From contig NZ_FORI01000009.1 of NCBI RefSeq assembly GCF_900113965.1, positions 54,466 to 118,465 on the forward strand: a stretch of DNA of 64,000 bases, written 5' to 3'. A program made the translations under genes and the position numbers. The notes beneath the pieces were generated by a model, which was not told where the DNA came from, ran no database searches, and saw only the letters and a program-made list of their open reading frames with translations. Source of the DNA: Treponema bryantii. GTDB taxonomy: Bacteria > Spirochaetota > Spirochaetia > Treponematales > Treponemataceae. The stretch's first letter is position 1. Each line of letters begins with the position of its first letter. Shown piece after piece: positions 42,750 through 56,000 of this stretch.

Positions 42750-44819
42750 TTATTTCTGAACAATCCTGAACGGTGCTGCAGGTAACTGATTTCTGGAATA
42801 CAGATTCACCGGAGCCGGGCTGTCTGCCCACAGGTAACGAAGTTCTACAACATCGCCTACTCCGCGAGGAACATCAATTCTTACAGTTTTATCATCAACA
42901 AGAACTGCCTCTGCTTCAATTACAGATTCTGTGCCTTTCTTATTGCACAAAAGACTAAAGCCGTAAACCTTTTTGTCTTTGCTTTCAACATTCAAGTCTG
43001 TTCCCTTTCCTTCAACCTTGCAGGCAACAAGTGAAGAGTTACCACAGTCAAAGCGAACAACAAAGTGTCCTTTCTTGAATTCGCAGAATTCGGCCTTCGG
43101 CGACGGAGAGATAAAGTTCTTGCCGTACGCAACTCTCAACGCTTCCTTTGCAGCGCGGTACCCGACAGTCTTTTTCTTTTCAGGGTGAAGGTCATTCCAC
43201 TCGCCCGCGTCAATGGTTACAGCGAGGCCGGTGTGTCCGGCGATCTCGGCAACATCAGACTGAACCTGGCGGATATTTGCCCAGCCGCCTTCCATACTTG
43301 CAACATCTTCATTCCAACCATCGGCAAAGTTTGGAAGCTGTACAATTACAAACGGAAGATCTTTTGAACCATAAACAAATTTGTGGCGCCACAAATCAAT
43401 CATCTTAATCAGCATTGATTTGTACTCGATTGGGCGGCCCGCATCAGATTCTCCCTGATACCACAGAGCACCCGCAATTGCATGCTTAAAACAAGGAGCA
43501 AGCATTGAATTGTAAAGAGCAGTTGGAAGCCATTCAAAGAACATCTGACCAGGCATATCGCGAACCTGAGCATCAGTTTTCATCTTCCAGCTGCCGCTCA
43601 AATCTATGCGCTCACCGTCCAGCGGATACAGCGACTCTGTACGGCCTTCAACATTGCGGCAAACACAAGGAGCAACAAAAGTATTTTCTGTAAATAAATA
43701 ATATGGCTTTTCGCTAAAGAAACGGAGCGGTCCGTTTGCGCTGTTTTTCTGAACGCGAACTGCAATAAGATTTTTACCCTCGTGCAAAGTTCCGGCAGGT
43801 ACATGATAGCGGCGAGGTGGATAGCAATAAGGAGTTGAACCAACCTCAACACCATTAACATAAGCTGTATCTGCATCAACAATTGTTCCCATCCAGAGCC
43901 AGGTTTTATAAGTATTAAAATGCTCTACCTGCTCTGCTGTAAGCTCAACTGTTTTCTTAAACCAGTAGAAACCTGCGCTTGCAACCTTAAAGTTTCCAGG
44001 AATCTGAACCTCATTCCAGCCATCATCAGAATCAAAATCTGGAGTTGTAGCAGCAGCGAAAAGTTCTTCTCCCCACTTCTGCTGATTTTCCATCATCTCT
44101 TTCTGCTTGTAAGCGGCTCTGCCTTCTGCAAGATATTCAACTACCTGCTTGAGATACTCTTTCTTATCACCCATTTCTTCAAGAGCTTGAAGACTGAGCC
44201 ATGATGCGATTGGAGACCCTCCCTGGCTCGCATTGATAATTCCAACCGGAACATCAAGCTCTTTAGAAAGTCGTTTTGCAAAGAAGTAACCGGTTCCAGA
44301 CATTCCCCCAAGATTTTCAGGAGAAGCACAAACCCACTGAACTCCAGAAGAAAGTCCATCGGCCTTTGTGCCTTCGTCTGCATTTGACTGCCAGCCTACA
44401 TCAACAATCTCATCCTTCTCACCATCCAAAGACCAGTTGATAGGAATTGTAATCATTCTGATTCTTTCATTGCGAGGAAGTGCAAAATCTTCAGGATAAG
44501 AGAAGCGCATGCGTTCCATTGGAAGCTGGGCGTTAGACTGTCCTGAGCTTACCCAAACCTCACCAACATAAATATCAGTAAACTCAACATTATGCTGGTC
44601 GCACTTAATTGTCATTGTAAAAGGACCGCCTGCTTCTCCAGGGCTGAATTCAATTTTCCAGTTTCCCTCTTCATCAGCTTGAGTAATCGAAGTCGTGCCG
44701 CGGAATACCATAATAATATCAGAATAAACTTCAGCTGTTCCGTAAATACAGTTAATCTTATTGCGCTGAAGAACCATTCCAGAGCCAACAATACCTTTTA
44801 TCTTAAAAGTTCCTTTCAT
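42750..44819 (-). CDS. Intracellular SASA-type carbohydrate acetylesterase
   Basis: 689 residues from the ATG at 44819, no signal peptide. The sialate-O-acetylesterase fold is split: nucleophile motif VSSGQSNAQ near 90-98, GALWYQGESDAGR near 455, and the Asp-His pair in NDLHPEKK near 565. Between about 245 and 400 lies an inserted jelly-roll (FYWFKKTVELT, NLIAVRVQKNS) as in beta-galactosidase-type lectin folds. Likely removes acetyl groups from imported xylo- or other oligosaccharides. The GH43 gene 31 bases upstream is probably in the same operon. Confidence 0.85.
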   Translation of the reverse strand: MKGTFKIKGIVGSGMVLQRNKINCIYGTAEVYSDIIMVFRGTTSITQADEEGNWKIEFSPGEAGGPFTMTIKCDQHNVEFTDIYVGEVWVSSGQSNAQLPMERMRFSYPEDFALPRNERIRMITIPINWSLDGEKDEIVDVGWQSNADEGTKADGLSSGVQWVCASPENLGGMSGTGYFFAKRLSKELDVPVGIINASQGGSPIASWLSLQALEEMGDKKEYLKQVVEYLAEGRAAYKQKEMMENQQKWGEELFAAATTPDFDSDDGWNEVQIPGNFKVASAGFYWFKKTVELTAEQVEHFNTYKTWLWMGTIVDADTAYVNGVEVGSTPYCYPPRRYHVPAGTLHEGKNLIAVRVQKNSANGPLRFFSEKPYYLFTENTFVAPCVCRNVEGRTESLYPLDGERIDLSGSWKMKTDAQVRDMPGQMFFEWLPTALYNSMLAPCFKHAIAGALWYQGESDAGRPIEYKSMLIKMIDLWRHKFVYGSKDLPFVIVQLPNFADGWNEDVASMEGGWANIRQVQSDVAEIAGHTGLAVTIDAGEWNDLHPEKKKTVGYRAAKEALRVAYGKNFISPSPKAEFCEFKKGHFVVRFDCGNSSLVACKVEGKGTDLNVESKDKKVYGFSLLCNKKGTESVIEAEAVLVDDKTVRIDVPRGVGDVVELRYLWADSPAPVNLYSRNQLPAAPFRIVQK

Positions 44820-44850
44820 AGCGGTTATCCCCTTACACACCTATTTTACA

Positions 44851-46461
44851 CTAACATTCCCATTCTCTGCCAGTATTTTCGTATCTAAACCAGTCAAAAT
44901 CGGCATAGAACTTTTTCTGTGCAGGATCGCCACCAGCTACTGCAAACATACCAACTACGGTACCAACAAAGCCGCCGGCAACATCTGTACTCAAAATACT
45001 TGCATCAACATTGTCTATGAGTACATAGAGGCTGCGCTCATCCGGACCATATTCAAAACGAAGCTTCTGATGTTCTGCAACAACGCGCATTACAATCGGA
45101 ACATTCTTTCGTCCACCAGTCATTACCTCTTCTGCGATTATCTCATCTTCATTACCAGCCGCCTTAATCAGCTGAAGTAAGATGATTTTTCCCTTGAGCG
45201 TAAGCTGAAGTCTGTAATTATATTTTTCGTTCTGAAAGCAGATAAGTCCACCAGCATCTTCATTATCTTCAAAATGGAAATCTGCCTTACAGCTTGCTTC
45301 AAAACTAAAGCCCATCTGACGGCGAACAACCATAGAAAGATTTCCGTTTCCGGTAACCGGCTCGCCACCATAAAGTCTGAGAACGCCAGATTGCTCTTTA
45401 CAGTTTATATAAGCCGGGTCGCGCTTTCTAAGGCTCAGCCAGTAAGAAGCAAGCTCTTCTGTGTTAAAATCATCAACTGCAGGAAAAGCTGTGGCATCTG
45501 AATCTTCTATATCACGTTTAACTGCGTGTCCGCTGAGGCTGTAGGCTTCTTCTATTTTACCAGTTTCCCAGCTTACGACCGGCCAGCCTTCTTCCCAGAT
45601 AACGGGAACGAGGAAGGTTTCGCGGCCCATATTGCATACGCGGTTTCCATTTTCGCCATAAGGGCGGCTTGCAAGACAGCACATCCACCAGCGGCCGTCG
45701 CAGCATACAAGGTCGGCGTGTCCTACATTGCGGATGCCGGCTCTGCTTCCAAGGTGACGGTGTGTCAGAATCGGATTAGAAGGCTTTCCTTTCCATTCCC
45801 CGTCGATTGTTTCGCAGCGGGCAACACAAACTGCATGGTCTGGACCTGTTCCGCCTTCTGCATGAATCAGATAGTACATTCCGTTTATTTTGTAGATATG
45901 AGGACCTTCCGGCCACACGCAGTCGCGCAATGCACCGCGCCAGATTCCTTTTGATTCGCCAAGAAGTTTTCCGTTTGTAAGGTCAATTCTCTGAATCCAG
46001 ATTTCCCAGTTTCCGTTATATTTTGGACCTTCTGGAGCAGGTCTGGTTCCGATATACCATGTAGTGCCGTCATCATCAAAAAACAGCGACGGATCAATTC
46101 CTTCTGCCCCTTCAATTGGGATTGGATTAGACCATGGGCCTTCCGGCTTATCTGCTGTTACAAAAAAGTTACCAAGTTTATCTACCTGAGTACAAATACA
46201 ATAGAATTTTCCCTCATGAAAGCGGATTGTAGGAGCAAAAAGTCCTCTCGAAACGCCCGCGCCGGCAAAATCCAGCTGTTCAGGACGATCAATCACATTA
46301 CCAATCTGTTCCCACGAAACAAGATTGCGGCTTTTAAACACTGGCAGGCCCGGCACATAAGAAAAAGAAGAACATACAAGGTAAAAATACCCGCCTGCCT
46401 CACACATTGAAGGATCCGGATAAAATCCCGGTAAAATTGGATTAATAATACGTGTTGCCAT
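44851..46461 (-). CDS. Intracellular GH43 beta-xylosidase-like enzyme
   Basis: 536 residues, no signal peptide. Propeller domain about 1-310 with Asp16 in PGFYPDPS, Asp in EGIDPSLFFDDDG and Glu in VWPEGPHIY; C-terminal beta-sandwich about 325-536 (DUF1349-like: FEASCKADFHFEDNEDAGGLICF). This two-domain form is typical of cytoplasmic beta-xylosidases or arabinofuranosidases. With the acetylesterase it would finish acetylated xylo-oligosaccharides inside the cell. Divergent from the giant surface protein, with the 63-bp array between. Confidence 0.9.
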   Translation of the reverse strand: MATRIINPILPGFYPDPSMCEAGGYFYLVCSSFSYVPGLPVFKSRNLVSWEQIGNVIDRPEQLDFAGAGVSRGLFAPTIRFHEGKFYCICTQVDKLGNFFVTADKPEGPWSNPIPIEGAEGIDPSLFFDDDGTTWYIGTRPAPEGPKYNGNWEIWIQRIDLTNGKLLGESKGIWRGALRDCVWPEGPHIYKINGMYYLIHAEGGTGPDHAVCVARCETIDGEWKGKPSNPILTHRHLGSRAGIRNVGHADLVCCDGRWWMCCLASRPYGENGNRVCNMGRETFLVPVIWEEGWPVVSWETGKIEEAYSLSGHAVKRDIEDSDATAFPAVDDFNTEELASYWLSLRKRDPAYINCKEQSGVLRLYGGEPVTGNGNLSMVVRRQMGFSFEASCKADFHFEDNEDAGGLICFQNEKYNYRLQLTLKGKIILLQLIKAAGNEDEIIAEEVMTGGRKNVPIVMRVVAEHQKLRFEYGPDERSLYVLIDNVDASILSTDVAGGFVGTVVGMFAVAGGDPAQKKFYADFDWFRYENTGREWEC

Positions 46462-46554
46462 AATACTAGAATACCACCATCGCCCTGATTTTTATAGAAG
46501 GAAAGTCCCCTATTCATTGAAGAATTCTATAATAGTTGTATAAAAAAAGGATTT

Positions 46555-46907
46555 AAGCCTACTGATTTTGAAAAATAATAATTTAGCGGGCTTTCTTTTT
46601 TAAGAGTTTCTAAAGAGTGGCCTGCTAATTTGTGTTTTTTTCAATTTAGCAGGCTCGTTCTCTGATAAAGTTACAAACAGGAGCCTGCTAATGTTCATAT
46701 AATTACTTTTCGCGGGCCCAACTCTAATCCAAAATACACACCCGAGCCCGCTATTTTCGTTAAAATGACATTTTTACAGGCTCCCCCACCTTCACACTTT
46801 TTTTTCAAGCCCACTATTTTATAATAATCCCGTTTTAGCAGGCCACCCCATCAGAAACACCCAACTTTCAAGCCCACTAAAAAACAAAATCCAAGTTTTA
46901 GCGGGCT
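46555..46907. repeat. Six-unit array with exact 63-bp period and paired inverted motifs
   Basis: Each unit has motif R (consensus AGCCYRCTAA) starting at 46556, 46619, 46682, 46745, 46808 and 46871, exactly 63 bases apart. Motif F (consensus TTAGCRGGCT, the reverse complement of R) has its core A at 46585, 46648, 46711, about 46774, 46837 and 46900, 29 bases after R. The bases between R and F and between units vary freely and are A/T rich. It fills most of the 559-base gap between divergent GH43 and giant-protein genes. Confidence 0.85.
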
Positions 46908-47020
46908 CCCCCTCAAAAAGCATCTCAATTCACAAATCAAACACTCAATTATATCCACTTTAATAGTAGAAAAAACTTCTATCTATGTTACAATAAATAG
47001 CCGATAATAATACAGAAGAT
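46908..47020 (+). promoter_or_regulatory. Upstream region of the giant surface protein
   Basis: A/T rich, no coding frame. A possible -10 is TACAAT (46989-46994), but only a weak -35 can be drawn. AGAAGAT just before the ATG may serve as a ribosome site. Confidence 0.35.
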
Positions 47021-50000
47021 ATGTATAACTGTCTGCAAAAAATAAAAGCTCACTTCTCACCAAAACTCCTCGCTGTTCTCACCTTTTTTATGATGATTTG
47101 TGTGAGTGCGCAGGCAGCAACGTATCACTGGATTGGAGTTATAAATTCAGATTGGCACAATCCACAAAACTGGAATTCTCCAGATGGATTCCCCGATATT
47201 CCAGGCCAATCAGATGATATTATCATCGATGAGAGCATTTCATTTCTTCCAGGTATCGAAGAAGCAGATGATATAACAATAAAATCTCTGACATTTGAAA
47301 ACTCTACACAGACAATTGTAATCAAAGGAAAATTAACTGTTACAGAGAACTTTACCTTATCTAATATTGATTATAGATCTACTGGTACATTAAAAACCGA
47401 AGGAACACTTACAGTTGATACTCCATTTTCAAATACTGAATTAAGTCTGGAATGTGAAAATCTTGTTGCATCAGCGACTGTCGAATGCGACAGTATCATA
47501 GTATCTGGAACTTCCACAGGTGCTGAAAATATCATAGCAAATACACAAGAATTATCCGATTCTTTAATTTTTTCAGGTTCTGAAGACCAGACTTATGACG
47601 CTGATGGAAAAACTTTTACATCTATTATAGTAAATAAAGATGGTGGAAAACTTACAATAAATGGAACTTGTAATATTACCTCTTTCGAACTCCAAAAAGG
47701 AAGTGAAACAGAATTCGGAGGTTTTCCAACTATAGGGACTTACTCAGACACGACTGCTGGAGGCGATATAACTTTCAGCAAAGGTATGAATATACAAGCT
47801 GGTACTGAAACTGAATTTAAAACCAATGGAACAATTACATTTGGCGCCTCAGAATCTACCTCTACCACAGTTTCCGGAAAGGTTATCTTCAATGGAACTA
47901 ATCAGACTCTAATTACAGAAGGAACTGTATATACTGAAATTGTTGTTGCAGAGAATACAACATTAATATTACGCAGTAATCTTACAACAACTGGAGATCA
48001 GATATATACAGGTACATTAGAGATAAGCAGTAACAGCTCATCACTAAATTCTTTAGGAGTGATAAAGTTCAATAACAATGTTACCGGAACCGGTTCCCTA
48101 ACAGTTTCTTCTGCTGCAACTCTGGCTGATGGTAAAACTGTTTCTCCATCTGTAGTTATAGCAGAAACTACTGGCGCAATTACATGTTCTGGTGCAGCAA
48201 TCTTCGGAAGTACACTAGAGAACAACGGAACAATAAATGTTACTTCTTCATTAGCAGCAGATTCTTTTTCTGGTAGTGGAATAATCAATCTCACTGGCGA
48301 AACAACATTTCTAACCACGACTAACACTAGCACAACAACAAATACTGTTGTGCTTACATCTACAAATGCAACAATAAAAGGTAATTTTGAATTTGCAGCT
48401 TTTGACGCCTCGGATGCATCTATGAGTGGAAAGATAATATCACTTGATGCTGATGTGACAACAAAAATTAAAGCAGAAAATCTTTCGCTTAAAGGATCTG
48501 ATGGCTCCTTACTTAATCTTACTGGTACTGGAACATTTGATGCAACTACACTTGATGTTCAATATCTTTCTATTGGTTCTGATGTAAAGCTTGACACTTA
48601 CACAGGCAATCTTTCAGACAAAAATTGTGAACCTTCAGCCGGACTCACACAACCTGATTGGCTCTCAGTAATACATAATGGCTGGAAAATAAAAGACTTA
48701 TCTTCTTTTATTTACACATGGGTAGGTACATCTGAGGATTGGGGAACCGAAACCAACTGGGACACCGGTTTTATTCCCTCAACAAATTCAAGAATCATTA
48801 TCCCTGTTGTTGCAGACTCTAAGAAATATCCAGTTTTATCTGATTCTGACTGTCATGGAGGTACGCTTTCTATTGCTTCTGGGGCCTCAATAACTTTAGG
48901 AGCTAACAATCTTGTACTTTCTGGAACAGACGAAACAGGTGCAAATCCAGCGAATCCTGTTCTCGCTAACGCCGGCACAATTATTTATACAGGGACTGGT
49001 CGAATAACAAATAATGCCGCAACCCCATCACCAATTAATGATACTGCTCAAGGAACCATTGAATATGCAGGTACAACTGGTGGAACTGTAACCGATTTTG
49101 GTACAGCAGATTACAACAACTTAATAATTTCCGGTACAAACTGGCAGATTGATGGTGAGTGTACAGTACAGAACAGTTTCTCTATTACGGATGGAGGAAC
49201 CTGTAACATAAGTAACGACACTTCAATAACAGCAGAAAGTATAACAATTACTGATGGCGGCTCTTGTTCTGTTAGTGCAGAGACTACATTAAAAGCAAAG
49301 AATTTTGCATTCAATGGAAGCAGTACAAACAAAAATCTTACTTCGTCTGCAAATGTAAACATGATTTTCATTCCTGCAACAGCAAATGCAGATGTAAACA
49401 TTCCTTCAGGTATTGATTCAAGTTTTACTTTTGAATCAACAGGAACTCTTCATTTAGAAAATGATTCTTCAGGAAAGCTTGTTTTTTCTGATTCTGATAC
49501 ATTCAATGTTTTTGAATACAAACTCAATTTCCATAGCCCTGTTATATTAAAGCAGGATATAAAAGTTCAGAATTCAGTTACAGCCGCAGAAAGCATTACT
49601 GCAGGAGACACAAGCGGTACAAGCGCACTCATTTTTCAGGGTTCTGGTGAAATTGAATTTAACCCGACTACCGACAAAACCTATCAGAATATAACCATCA
49701 ACGACACAGGTTGTTCACTTACTGTAAACAACAATGGTTATACAATCACAAACTGTACAATCACAAACGCAACTGCCACAACCTTCGATGGTACACCAAC
49801 AATCACAAATCTATCTGATGCCACAACAGCCGGCAATATAACCTTCAACAATGGTGCAAATATTACAAATGCAGTTTCTTTGGAAACAACAGGAAATACA
49901 ACTGTTAAGGGAAATATAAGTGCAGCAAGCTTCTCTGCAAAAAATCTTGTAGCAGGCGATACTGCAACCATTGATACATCAACAGGAACTCAAACCTACA

Positions 50001-53000
50001 CCACTATAAATGGAACAAATGAATCAGAAGAATTAACACTTAAAGGTTCTTCGATTACCCTGAATGGGAACGTTGGAGAAAATATAAAACTTGCAAAACT
50101 CATAATAGACGGTACTACTTCAATCGATGCAAATTGTTCAATAACTGCTGATGAGTTTGATTTTTCTGGAAACATTTCAGGAACAGATAAGAATCTTACT
50201 ATTACAACCGCAAATCTCAAGAGCACAATTGCTGTAGCTGGAACAGCAGAAATCAGTTTAAATCAACTTACATTAAGTCAGGCAACAATTATAGGAACAA
50301 AAAACGCTTCTACTCTGTCGCTAAATATTCCAAAGATACTTGGAACTTCAACTCTTACTTTTGATGAAAATGCAACTCAAATCACCTTGAAAGATGGTAT
50401 TGAAGTAAACCCTAATATCATAAATAAACGAAATGTAATCTGTAATGGTGCAGCAACCTTTAATGGTACTTTTACTAACACAAGCGGTTCTCTTACCGGT
50501 GACCAGACAACTGGTAAAACTCTTACCTTTGTAAAGAAGTATTCCGGCACAAGTGCCACTCTTATTGCCGCAAAATCAACAAGCGAGACAAACGGTATTA
50601 CCATCTTCCAGGATGAAGTAGATTTATCTGACACAACTTTTACAGCATCGGCTGGAACTGTAATACTCAGTGGTGCAACCACACCAGCATCACAACTCCT
50701 CACTACAAAAAATGATGGTAATACACAGTTTTATAATCTCACTATAAATGGAAATGTAACTTTTGCTACCAGTAACAAAATCGGCACATTAACTGCAACT
50801 GGCCTTGGCGGAAAAAAAATAACATTTACCGCAGGAACAAGTCAGATTGTAACATCTATGACTCTTAAAGGAACTGATGAAGATAACAAACTCTGGCTTA
50901 CATCTACAGGAAATTGGAATATCAGCTGTACTAACGAACCAGAATTAAAATTCTTGAGAGTTGATAATTCTACAAACAATTCAGCAAATACAAATTTTGT
51001 TGCCTTTAAGAGTACAGATGCAGGAAACAACTCTAACTGGTTCTTCCCGGATATGAAATACATTTGGCTGGGAACAACATCCAAAGACTGGAACACAACA
51101 ACAAACTGGAAAGACGAAGTTATACCTACGAAAGGTGCTACAATAGAAATCCCTGTTTCAACTGCTGATAACTACCCTAACCTTTCTAGTCTAACAGAAG
51201 ATTTGGATTTAAATACATCTCTAACTACACCGTCTGGCACTGTTCCATACAATGCAACAATTACAGTTTTCCCTGGGGCTGAATTTGATTTGTCTAACAG
51301 AAAAATTACTGTTGGAGAAATCATAAACAATGGACTTATAAAACTGAATGGAAACTCCGCAGATCAAATCTCTGGAACAACAACAAAAGGAACAGAGGCC
51401 GGTGCTACCCCTACTATTGAATACACAGGCACAGGCACAGAAACTCATTTTGTCTGGGATGACGATAATGATACCAGTAACGGAAGACAATATACAAATC
51501 TGATTTTAAATAGAGCTGGTGCTGAGGTTACAGAAAACCTTGAAGTTTCCAATGAACTTACAATCAGTGCCACAACTTCAATAGCAACAGGAAATAGTAT
51601 TTCAGCAAAAGGTGATGTTACCTCAACTGCTAATATTAGCGGCATTGGAAAACTGATTTTCACTGGAACTCAGGTTCAGGAATTTAATGCCGGAGGAAAA
51701 TCTTATTCGAATATTGAAAAAATCGGAAACAGTTCTCTGACAATAAACGAAGGCTTCAATACCATAACCACTTTCACAAACCCTTCAGGTTCAGGAAATA
51801 TAATTTTCAATGTTTGTGGCACGATTACAAATGATGTTACTTTTGCGACAACCGGCAACATTTCTATAACTGGAACTCCAACTGCAATGTCATTTGGAGG
51901 AGCTTTCACACACACAAACGGTTCCACAACAATTACAGGTACAGTAAACGCTGCTTCTGTATCACTTGCAGCCGCTTCACTTAAGGGATTAATTTCTACA
52001 TCAGGAACTCAAACTTATAGTGGCGCTGTTACTCTCACAGATGATCTTGAACTTAAGAACACCGCTCTTGCAACCGGAACTGCCATTAATTTCTCAACTG
52101 AAGCTTCAACTATCACAGGCGACCATACCTTAACAATAAATATTCCGGCAACAACAGACGCCTCTTTCAATGGAATAATTGGAAATACAACTTTACATCC
52201 TTCAATTAGTATTCTGAGTGCAAGAAATACAACTTTCGAGAAATCTGTTATCTGTGATACGTTAAACGTAACATCAGGAACAAAAACACAATTCAATAAC
52301 TCAGCCACTATTACAACTCTTACAGATATTAGCACTTCAGGAGAATTCCACTTCAACGCAGGCGGAAGTATTGCAGCTTTTGATGGTCAAACATTCAATA
52401 CTTCTTCTCTCGTAAGTTTTGGAAATGATTCAACAGATTCATTTATCATAGGTTCTGCAACCGGTGATAAGAAGTCGCTGACACACACAGCAGGTAATAC
52501 AAAAATAACTGGAACTCTTACTGCAGCAGACATAAGTTTGGATACAACAGAACTGACAGGAACAATCATTGGAACAGATGTTTCTCTTGGAACAACAACC
52601 GGCGGTCCAATGACAATTAAAAACTCAGGACTCTTTAAATTAAATGATACAAAGACACTCACATTCACAACAAGCTTTACACAAAATGGAACAGGTAACT
52701 CTATTCTTGGCGGAAGTTTTGGCAGTGACGCTGGAACTGGAAATGCATCGTTTGAAACAAATGTTCAATTAAATTCAACTTCAGCTGCTAACTTTGGAGA
52801 TAGTGATGATATTATTTCTATCACTAAAAATCTCATAATAACTTGTGGCGCGGGAATTACAATAAAAGGTGAAACCTCTGTAAGTGGAAACCTTGTTATG
52901 TATAATGGTGCAGTTACAGCAGATGCTAATATTAACGTTACAAAAGATATTCTTATTTTAGGAAATGCTTATTCAGAAACTGATTCAACTACAGGTATTA

Positions 53001-56000
53001 CTGACGAATATTCTTACACTGCAAACAGAACAGCTCTTGGCTGGAGCACAGCAAATTATACAGCTACAGCATTACCAGATGGCTCTGCCCTTCCAGCTAC
53101 TACAGCGTATTCCGCTACACTTTCGGTTAGTACAGGAAAAACAATTTCAGCAGGCAAGAACTTTTATGCAAATGGTACTAATCTTAGCAGAGCCACTGGA
53201 AGCGACAAATGGCATCTTAGAATTCCTGATCTTACAGATCCATCAAACGGATATGCAGAAGCCTACTTTACAAAAATAACAGACTGCAAGGTCATCTGTA
53301 ACGATGGAACAGAGGATGGTTCAAAAGCCAAACTAATCACTCTTGATGACACAAATTCTGCTTCAGAAAAATCAACCAACAGTAATGTTGATTTTGATGA
53401 GTTCAAAATAATAAATGCTTACACTGTACGAGATAATACAATCTATGTAGAGTTCAATCGTCCAATCCGTTATCAGCCTTTAGCATACGGAAACACTGGA
53501 CCTCTTCATTATTCAGATAGAAGCTTTACTGGTATTTTCTCTGACCCAGACTGTACAACACCAATTCCACAAAATCTCACTACAGAACATTTTTTCATAA
53601 AGGCAGACGGAGCCTGGAACACAGACGCAAGTGGTAGTGATGCCGGAACAAATGGTAGTTCTGACCGCAATGGTATTCATCACGACACAAAGCCATACCT
53701 CGATTTCCCTCGTGCTCTTACAGGAAACAATTTTATTCTTACTGATATCTGGGGCAAGCGCCTGAACAATTACAGCCCACGTGCAAATGGCTCAGCCTAC
53801 ACTACTGTTGCCGACAAGACCGGTCCGGTTCTCTGGACTGTGCGTACCGGGCAGGAACTACACGACACTTACGACACAGCCACAGGCGAGGCAAGCCAGC
53901 ATTCTTATGATTCCCACAACTTCCTTGAGTTCCGTTATTCGGAGCCGGTTGATATTGGAAGTGGAGCTGAAACAATTGCGGCTTACAATCCGCCGACCGA
54001 CCCGTCACATACTCCAAACCTTGTAGAAAACATTCAGGTAACAGATACTCTTGGAGCAATTACCGGCAATATTACAAGCGCAGCCTCTACCCTCACATTT
54101 GCCGGCCTTGCAAAAATCACTGCTCCAGAGGGAAGTACTCTCCGCCTCTACACCGGCAGCAATGGTGCTGCAAATAAATATGTAAACGCACTTTACCGCC
54201 CGGATGAATACTCAATCCGACTTTCAATTGCCGGCTGGACAGACGGCACAGTAACAGACTACACCGGAAACGTTTACAAAAAATGGCCGGGCTACATTGA
54301 AGCAGCAAGTCAGTTCACAGGGGCAAAAGCAAAAGCCCTTGCAAGCACAAACACACTCGTAACAGACCAGATTGGCAACAATCAAATCGAATATGCTGAA
54401 GGCAGCCGTATAGAACCAACAGTACGTTCAGACTCATTAGACGAATCAGGTGTGAACACAGTAGCATTGCTTCCAACTTCACCAGATCTTTACAGTAAAT
54501 GGGATATATCTTCTCCAGTCTTCACCCCACTCCGCCACTCAAAAGAAACCGCATGGGGTAGGGACACAATGTCAGAGGCAATTGGAAACACAGACGGTAC
54601 AGGTTCTACTCTTGACCGAATTGACTTCCACTTCTTTGATAATACTCCGTCATATACCACAAGTGGCGCAGATGCAGACTTAGCCGAATGGTTTACAGAA
54701 ATCGGCTGGTGTACTCCAGGATCAGAGGCATCGAAAGCTAACCTTTATGATAACACATACACTTATTGTGCCGATATTGTAGGAGGTGCCCGTCAGTTCG
54801 ACTCAGACCCTACTCGCCGTACTACAGGTGGAATCCGCTTCTCAACAAAAGCTGGCATTTCAACTGCCTTCAGATATTCGACAAACTCGAATAATACTTC
54901 TCCATCAACAAACTTCTTAACAGGAATTGCTAATATACATACAACAATTGTTTCCCAGCTCTTTACCGGTTCGTCAACTCCAATGCGACCAGCCAACGAC
55001 CCGGACGGACTTTATCTTGGACTTGGCCTCACAGATACTAATCTTTCAGTAGAAACAACATTCTCATTTTCATACAATGATTCATTAGGATATCTTACAG
55101 ACCTTGCAGGAAACCGACTTCGCGACAAAGTTTCAAAAACGATTGACCGAACACCACCTTCTTTCGATATTATTCTTAGCCCTATTGACTCAAAGGCAAT
55201 TTACATATTTTTTGTAAAACAAATTGTAACACAGTCATCTAAGATAAAATTCCAGGATGATGCAGGACAAGATAAATATCAAATTGATCCGAATTTCCCA
55301 GAATTCAATTATCTCATGCCAAGATGTTTCCGCATTATTTCAATTGATGATAATGGAAATGCCGTTGTCAGCAGCGAAAATCAAATTAATACAGCCGTAC
55401 CAGCAGAAGTTGTAAGCGAGTTCTCAAACGATTCATTCACTTGTATCAAGCTTACAACTACAAAAGATATCAATATTGAAAACCTCAAAAAGCTTTACAT
55501 CCAGCTTATCATGCCTGCAGAATATCCACAGACTGGAACCGACCCGCTCACCAACAACACCGGTTCACGCGTCACTTTGATTCAAGATCCTCTCGGAAAC
55601 TACATGAGCATGTACTCTGCCCATGCTCTTTCAGATTTCGCAATCAATTATGTGAACCCGCTTTATGCTTATTCATCAGATATGCTTGATGATGGTGTTT
55701 CTGTAATGAACGGGCTTTACGAAGAAGGCAGTTGGGCAGTTCATGACTGGAATCGTGATCAGAAAAATTACGGAACACTTCCGGCAAATCATCCTATTTC
55801 TATAATTGCAGATACTAAGGGTGATGAAAAAATCAGACTCTACCTCTCCCCTGCTCCTGATGCAGACACTGTATCTCATCAGATTAATCAAGACTTTAAA
55901 ATTGATTTTAGAATCTGGTTCCCGAACCTTACAGACGGACTGTTCCGCGCATTCGCTGCAGCAAACAACAGTAATTATATTTACACAGATGGAAGCCTTG

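Noticed and set aside
46555..46907. CRISPR array
   Set aside because: Spacing is regular, but only two 10-base arms are conserved per unit; the interior of each putative repeat varies as much as the putative spacer, and no cas gene is near.
46555..46907. Integron attC sites
   Set aside because: The array lacks the GTTRRRY and RYYYAAC boxes, and no cassettes or integrase lie between the units.
47998..52668. Many minus-strand open frames inside the giant gene
   Set aside because: They are rich in Val, Ile and Phe as expected from the complement of Thr/Asn/Gly codons, lack ribosome sites and match no family.
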